From assembly GCF_029873635.1 (NCBI RefSeq), contig NC_080423.1:107865988-107929987 (forward strand): a stretch of DNA of 64,000 nt, given 5' to 3'. Origin of the DNA: Malania oleifera. Its lineage: Eukaryota > Streptophyta > Magnoliopsida > Santalales > Ximeniaceae. Each line of letters starts with the position of its first letter. Position 1 is the stretch's first letter. The notes under the pieces are model-generated. The model was not told the origin of the DNA. It was given only the letters and a program-made list of their open reading frames with translations, and searched no databases. Position numbers and translations under genes: made by a program. Shown piece by piece: positions 59,568-64,000 of this stretch.

Positions 59568-60072
59568 TGTTAGGGAATTAACCTGGAGCAAAAATCACAC
59601 ACGAAGAAAAATAAACAAGCACATCCACAATGGAACACTGGATTTACGTGGTTCGATCCAAACTGACCTATATCCACGGGAGCACACACCACTGCACTAT
59701 AAACTGGGAGAAATATAACAAGGAGGAGGAGCCACACTGCTAAACTCTACTCTCTCTGTCTCACACTCTCTAACTCTCTCCACTGCACAATACAACACTC
59801 AACACAACATACAAAGCTCTCCACACTCTCTGCTCTCTGCACACAACACACAGCTTACTCTCACACGCAGCACACTCTGTGCACAACTCCACTCACACAG
59901 CTGCCACACCTTGTTGCACATATATATATATACACAAGGGGGAGCTAAATTCAAAGACGGTGGCTTGTAATTTCAGCAAAATCTGCAGAGTAGGTGGCCG
60001 TCGTTCTTCAAAGTCAAAGTCGGCGGCTGGGTTAGTGCGGTTGCCGACGGTTCCACACCAGCAATCCCAACA
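59568..60072 (-). repeat. 3' LTR of the Tork/Tnt-like element
   Basis: Minus strand starts TGTTGGGATTGCTGG and ends CCAGGTTAATTCCCTAACA. The purine run AAGTGGGAGAT stands just before it. A TATA-like GTATATATATATATG lies at about 59918-59933. Confidence 0.92.
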
Positions 60073-62279
60073 ATCTCCCACTTGGAGACAGAGGCAGCAT
60101 CTCAACTAGTGTATAGGTAAATGATGTGCTCATGTTTGTCTTCAATCATGAAGACCAACTGAAGTTGAGCACAACTTCAGCTTCTCTCTAGTCACCACCA
60201 TCCTATCTGCTAGATTTTTACGGACTAATCTGATGGCTATCATCTTCATAACTGGTGTAAAAATGCCGGTAAAGTCAATCACTTTCTTCTGCTCAAAGCC
60301 TTTGACTACCAACTGAGGCTTGTACCTTTTGGAGCCATCATGCTCCTCTTTAATTCTGTACACCCACTTGTTGTGAAGGCCTTTGGGAAACTTCCACATT
60401 CTATTGGAGGTGAGGGACTTCATCTCGTCCTTCATTGTAAGCTCCCACTTGCTCGCATCTCCTGCCTGACATGCTTCATCACAGCATTCAGGCTCTCCTC
60501 CATCTATAGGAAGTAAGTAATCTATGTACTTTCCATCTGGTACATGAGGCCGAGTAGATCTTCTAAGCTCTGGAGTTGGAGTAGAAGACGGTGGTGCGAC
60601 GATCTGCTCCACTGGTTCCTCCACCTGAGGATTCTCGGCATTCTACTGTTGTGTCCCGACACATTCTGAGACATGGGTGTTTATCTGGAAACTGACCCTC
60701 TTTTGTTTCCCGACTATACAATCCTCACATATGTCAATCTGCACTGACTGTAGACCATTTAATTTTCCCTTTGAGTGCATCACCCTGAGTTCCTTCTCAC
60801 TCATGTGACCAAGTTGTTGGTGCCAGATGATGCTGTTGTCATTTCCTACAGCAACTGAAATAGACATGGAGGCATTGGAGGTTAGAAAAAGTGTCCTGCT
60901 TTTCTTACCTCGTGCAATCTTTAGTACACCCTTTGAGACTTTCCATTCATCGCCAATGAATTTCGTCGTGTATCCCTCATATGCCAGCTGACCAACTGAG
61001 ATCAAATTCTTTCTCAGGTCTGGAATATATCTAACATCCTTCAGCTTCCATACTGACCCGTTCATTTTGATCTTCACAACTCCCTTGCCGGTTATGTCGC
61101 AAGCTTGATCGTTGCCAAGGTACACCTTACCGAAATCACCTGGTGTGTACTCCTCTAGGCAATCTTTGCAGCATGTGGCATGATATGAGGCTCCAAAGTC
61201 TAAGACCCAAGACTCCTACTTGCTCTCAAAAGAGCAGATTAACATCTCATCATTCTTGAAAGCAATATTTGCTTCTATCTTCGCCTCAGATTCCTTTCTC
61301 GGACTTTTACACTGGTTTCTGAAATGCCCGGTCTTTCCATAGTTCCAGCACTCAACATTCTTTGTGCCCTGGGAACCTCTGGGATTTCTGGATTTGGACC
61401 TCCTAGTTCTAGATCCGCCACAATTGTTAGATCGTCCATGCCTACCTTCCTTTCCTCGGTTTTCCACATTCAAGGCTAAACTTGAAGTGGAGGCATTGTT
61501 CAACTGCATTCTGATCTCCTCTATCAAAATCATGCTAATAACCTCGTCGAATTTTAGCTTCAATTTCCCTGCAGAGCTACTGATTGCAGTGACAATACCT
61601 TTCCAACTCTCAGGCAGCTGACTGAAAATTAGTAGGGCATGGATCTCACTGTCAAAGGTAATCCCAACTGAGGCGAGTTGATCTGACAGCTCGTTGAAAT
61701 TATTTAAGTGTCTACTGAAGCTTTCACCTGCAGACATGCTCATGGTAAACAATTTCTTCATTAGATGTACCTTATTTGCGGTTGATGACTGCTCATACAT
61801 GTTAGATAGCACATCTATAAGAGACTTGGTGGTTGTCAAGTGCTTGATGTTGAAGGCAACAGACTTTGCCAACGTCATCCTCACGGCTCCGAGGGCTTTT
61901 CGGTCAAGCAACTCCCACTTGCTCTCCTTCATGGATTCTGGCTTCTCCATCAGTGGTAAGTGCAACTCCTTACCAAACAAAAAGTCCTCGATCTGCATTT
62001 TTTAGAAACCAAAGTTCGTGCGGTCAAACATCTCGATGCGAGAGCTCTTTTCGTTTGACATCTTGATTTGCTGATCTAGAGATGGAATTAGCTCAATCAT
62101 ACAGCACGGTTGAATCCGAAATGGCCGAAAACCCTAGAAATGGCTTAAGTCGTTCAATAAACGAACCTAAAATGGCTTCAAAAAGCCCGATTAAACTTTC
62201 GGTCAAAACTGGTCAACTTCAGTCAACTTTAACGGAATATTCTCTAACGGCGTTAGTGACGCCGTCCACTGCTCCGTTT

Positions 62280-62590
62280 GCTGACATGGCACGTGAGGGC
62301 CCAACTGCTAACGTGGCACGTGGGCAACTGATGACGTGGCATGTGGGGCCACTACTGACGTGGCGTTGTGGGCCTACTGTGGGGTCTACTGCTGACGTGG
62401 CGTGGGACCCGAGGCTAACATGGCGGCTGACTCGACTGCTGATGTGTCACTGATGCCGCTACTGACTAGGCGCTTACTCAGCACCATGTGGCGCTGACTA
62501 GGCGGCTGACACAACGCTGGCGTGGCGTGCTGACGTGGAGGAATCTGGCTGACGCGGCGCTGACGTGGACACTGACGTCAGCGTCTTCAA
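62280..62590. repeat. ACGT-core (TGACGTGG) repeat cluster in the copia leader
   Basis: Five exact TGACGTGG words (about 62331, 62356, 62393, 62532, 62562) and about eight near matches (AACGTGGC, GACGCGGC, CATGTGGC) in a GC-rich 300-bp stretch between the gag start and the primer site of the Tork/Tnt-like element. Confidence 0.8.
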
Positions 62591-62888
62591 CCTCCGAAAT
62601 GCTCGCCAGACTTTCTTCGGCACATGGACGTGCGTGAGAACCTCTCCCGCCCTGTTGCCGGCGCGTGAAGGCGCATGGCAGGGCGGTATTTACGCCGGTT
62701 GCTCATGTGAGCGCGTGCGGCTTTGTCCGAGCTCTGTTTAAGCTCCGGTTACCTTCGTTGGCTTCGTCTTAGCGAGAGGAGTTTGATGGCAACCTCAAAA
62801 TCAAAATTCAAGCTACTGGACAGAGGCTCAAAATCTGAAATTTTTCTCTGATCTGGCAATTTTACTCCAACCAAGTTCTGATACCATT

Positions 62889-63395
62889 TGTTGGGGAATT
62901 AACCTGGAGCAAAAATCACACACGAAGAAAAATAAACAAGCACATCTACAATGGAACACTGGATTTACGTGGTTTGGTCCAAACTGACCTACATCCATGG
63001 GAGCACACACCACTGCACTATAAACTGGGAGAAATATAACAAGGAGGAGGAGCCACACTGCTCAACTCTACTCTCTCTGTCTCACACTCTCTAACTCTCT
63101 GCACTGCACAATACAACACTCAACACAGCATACAAAGCTCTCCACATTCTCTGCTCTCTGAACACAACACACAGCTTACTCTCACACGCAGCACACTCTG
63201 CGCACAACTCCACTCACACAACTGCCACAACTTGCTGCACATATTTATATATATACACAAGGGGGAGCTAAATTCAAAGATGGTGGCTTGCAATTTCAGC
63301 AAAATCTGCAAAGTAGGTGGCCGCCATTCTTCAATGTCAAAGTCAGCGGCTGGGTTAGTATGGCTACTGACAGTTCCAGACCAGCAATCCCAACA
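62889..63395 (-). repeat. 5' LTR of the Tork/Tnt-like element
   Basis: Minus strand starts TGTTGGGATTGCTGG and ends CCAGGTTAATTCCCCAACA, followed by AATGGTATCAGAACTTGG with the tRNA-Met primer site. Confidence 0.92.
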
Positions 63396-63689
63396 GTCCT
63401 CTCATAGTTATGGACATGGCCCAAAAATGCAATGTCAACCTTGTACTTCTACAAAAGTTTTTGCAAGCTTTCCCTTCACATGGGCTCTTCAAATGAGCCC
63501 ACCAGACCATGCCAAGAACCACTGGAATACCCAAGCACACGATGAGCAGCAAAGATCAACCAAGACTGTTTCTGCCTGTCTGCTGATGCAAGGCAACGCA
63601 TAATAAACTCATACTGTTTAGTTCCCTCCCTCCAGTCATGCTTAGTGTTTGCAATGTAGAAATGAAACATGCCATAATCTGTCGAATAC

Positions 63690-64000
63690 CTGTAAAAAAC
63701 ATAGCTATGATTTTAGAAAAGGTTTTAAACATGAAATTCCAAAAGTTTAAGATTAAGTCAAAGCAGTAAATGTAGAAAATAATGTCAAAAATATAAACTG
63801 AACAGTCATATTGACAGAAAATGGCTACCTTTACCAAACAGTTCAGGAAAGCGACCATTGAGAGATGCAATAATTCAACGAGATTTAAACCAAAAAAAAA
63901 GAAAAAAGGATGTTAATAGGTTCATGCTTTTTTTTACCATTACTCTCTAATTCCACATTTTCTGTTGAAGTTTTGCCCTTTTTTTTAATAGAAAACAGGA
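63690..64000. other. Intron side of the purple acid phosphatase gene, no exon recognised
   Basis: Minus-strand TTTTTTACAG directly precedes the exon at 63689, so this is intron next to the acceptor. Short open frames here do not match the expected upstream phosphatase exon. Confidence 0.5.

Larger units (their letters stand above)
59568..63395 (-). mobile_element. Ty1-copia element, Tork/Tnt-like, 3.8 kb, incomplete
   Basis: LTRs at 62889-63395 (5', 507 bp) and 59568-60072 (3', 505 bp) differ at roughly 30 positions, pointing to an insertion a few million years old at usual plant rates. A perfect 5-bp target duplication GTCCT flanks the element (59563-59567, 63396-63400). The minus-strand primer site TGGTATCAGAAC next to the 5' LTR is the tRNA-Met type. 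Parts seen: gag with zinc knuckle (about 61998-61216), GAG-pre-integrase region (about 61125-60643) and a reverse-transcriptase beginning (about 60624-60142). The rest of pol was not seen, and it is broken, with several breaks. It was inserted in an exon of the purple acid phosphatase gene, in the same orientation. Confidence 0.92.
58893..63689 (-). pseudogene. Purple acid phosphatase, 3' exons, interrupted by a copia element
   Basis: Purple acid phosphatases are secreted or vacuolar two-metal phosphoesterases. One exon runs 63689-63396 and resumes at 59562-59547 beyond the inserted element (59563-59567 repeats 63396-63400). It encodes YGMFHFYIANTKHDWREGT, WLIFAAHRVLGYSS and GHVHNYERTCPIYQ, then GTAAG. 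The last exon (59288-58893) gives NQCVNSEKSHYFGTVNGTI, GGGGSHLS and YKDVLACVHDGCEPTTL. This matches the PAP1/24/27 subgroup. The GHVH and AAHR metal-ligand regions are present. The gene is dead apart from the insertion: after FEEPM a TGA replaces the usual Gly codon and nine codons on a TAG replaces Gln. The usual end TLAT is TLVTW here, suggesting stop loss and 31 extra residues. Upstream exons lie outside the window or were not recognised. Confidence 0.88.

Overview
The window looks like repeat-rich nuclear DNA of a flowering plant, most likely a eudicot. It is strongly AT-rich, full of AT, AAT and ATT microsatellites, and dominated by Ty1-copia and Ty3-gypsy LTR elements nested in one another. 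Four host-gene loci with plant-type exons and GT-AG or GC-AG introns are visible between the repeats. The species cannot be told from sequence alone.

Host genes. (1) A decayed 23-kDa jasmonate-induced-protein-like gene (paralog A), minus strand, 8.8-10.3 kb. (2) The first three exons of snurportin-1, plus strand, 15.4-18.2 kb, with an RTE-type LINE in intron 1; the last third of the coding sequence was not found. (3) A second, intact-looking jasmonate-induced-protein-like gene (paralog B), minus strand, 29.8-30.6 kb, whose only intron reads best as GC-AG. (4) The 3' end of a purple acid phosphatase gene, minus strand, 58.9-63.7 kb. It carries in-frame stops, has probably lost its normal stop, and has a 3.8-kb copia element inserted in an exon.

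Repeat layout. 0-2.5 kb: copia element with 3' LTR, inserted in an Ogre-family LTR (to 4.0 kb), followed by a Ty3-gypsy solo LTR (4.0-6.5 kb) with a perfect 5-bp target duplication. 7.6-8.8 kb: hAT remnant with an 8-bp target duplication. 11.6-14.2 kb: tandem-repeat composite with a hAT-like MITE inside. 18.8-26.2 kb: broken Retrofit/Ale-like copia element hosting an Ogre-family solo LTR (21.7-24.3 kb). 26.2-27.0 kb: a tiny TRIM element apparently nested in another TRIM-like element. 27.3-28.7, 33.5-35.6, 38.9-43.2, 43.8-44.5 and 57.7-58.9 kb: related copia LTRs of SIRE-like type. 35.8-36.8 kb: CACTA end. 40.5-42.9 kb: a second gypsy solo LTR nested in the SIRE-like LTR. 44.5-57.7 kb: a 13.1-kb Ogre-type element with 2.6-kb LTRs, a tRNA-Arg primer site, gag remains and large tandem arrays, but no recognisable pol. 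59.6-63.4 kb: short Tork/Tnt-like copia element with 505/507-bp LTRs.

The most unusual pattern is a block of short palindromes in the upstream part of five related copia LTRs. Each LTR carries several copies of one dyad of about 14 bp, and the dyad differs between LTRs (for example TTCAGGCGCCTGAA, TTCAGACGTCTGAA, ACTCGTCGACGAGT). I found no CRISPR array, rRNA or tRNA gene and no organised operon; the genes do not appear to work together. All boundaries, identities and families were read by eye.
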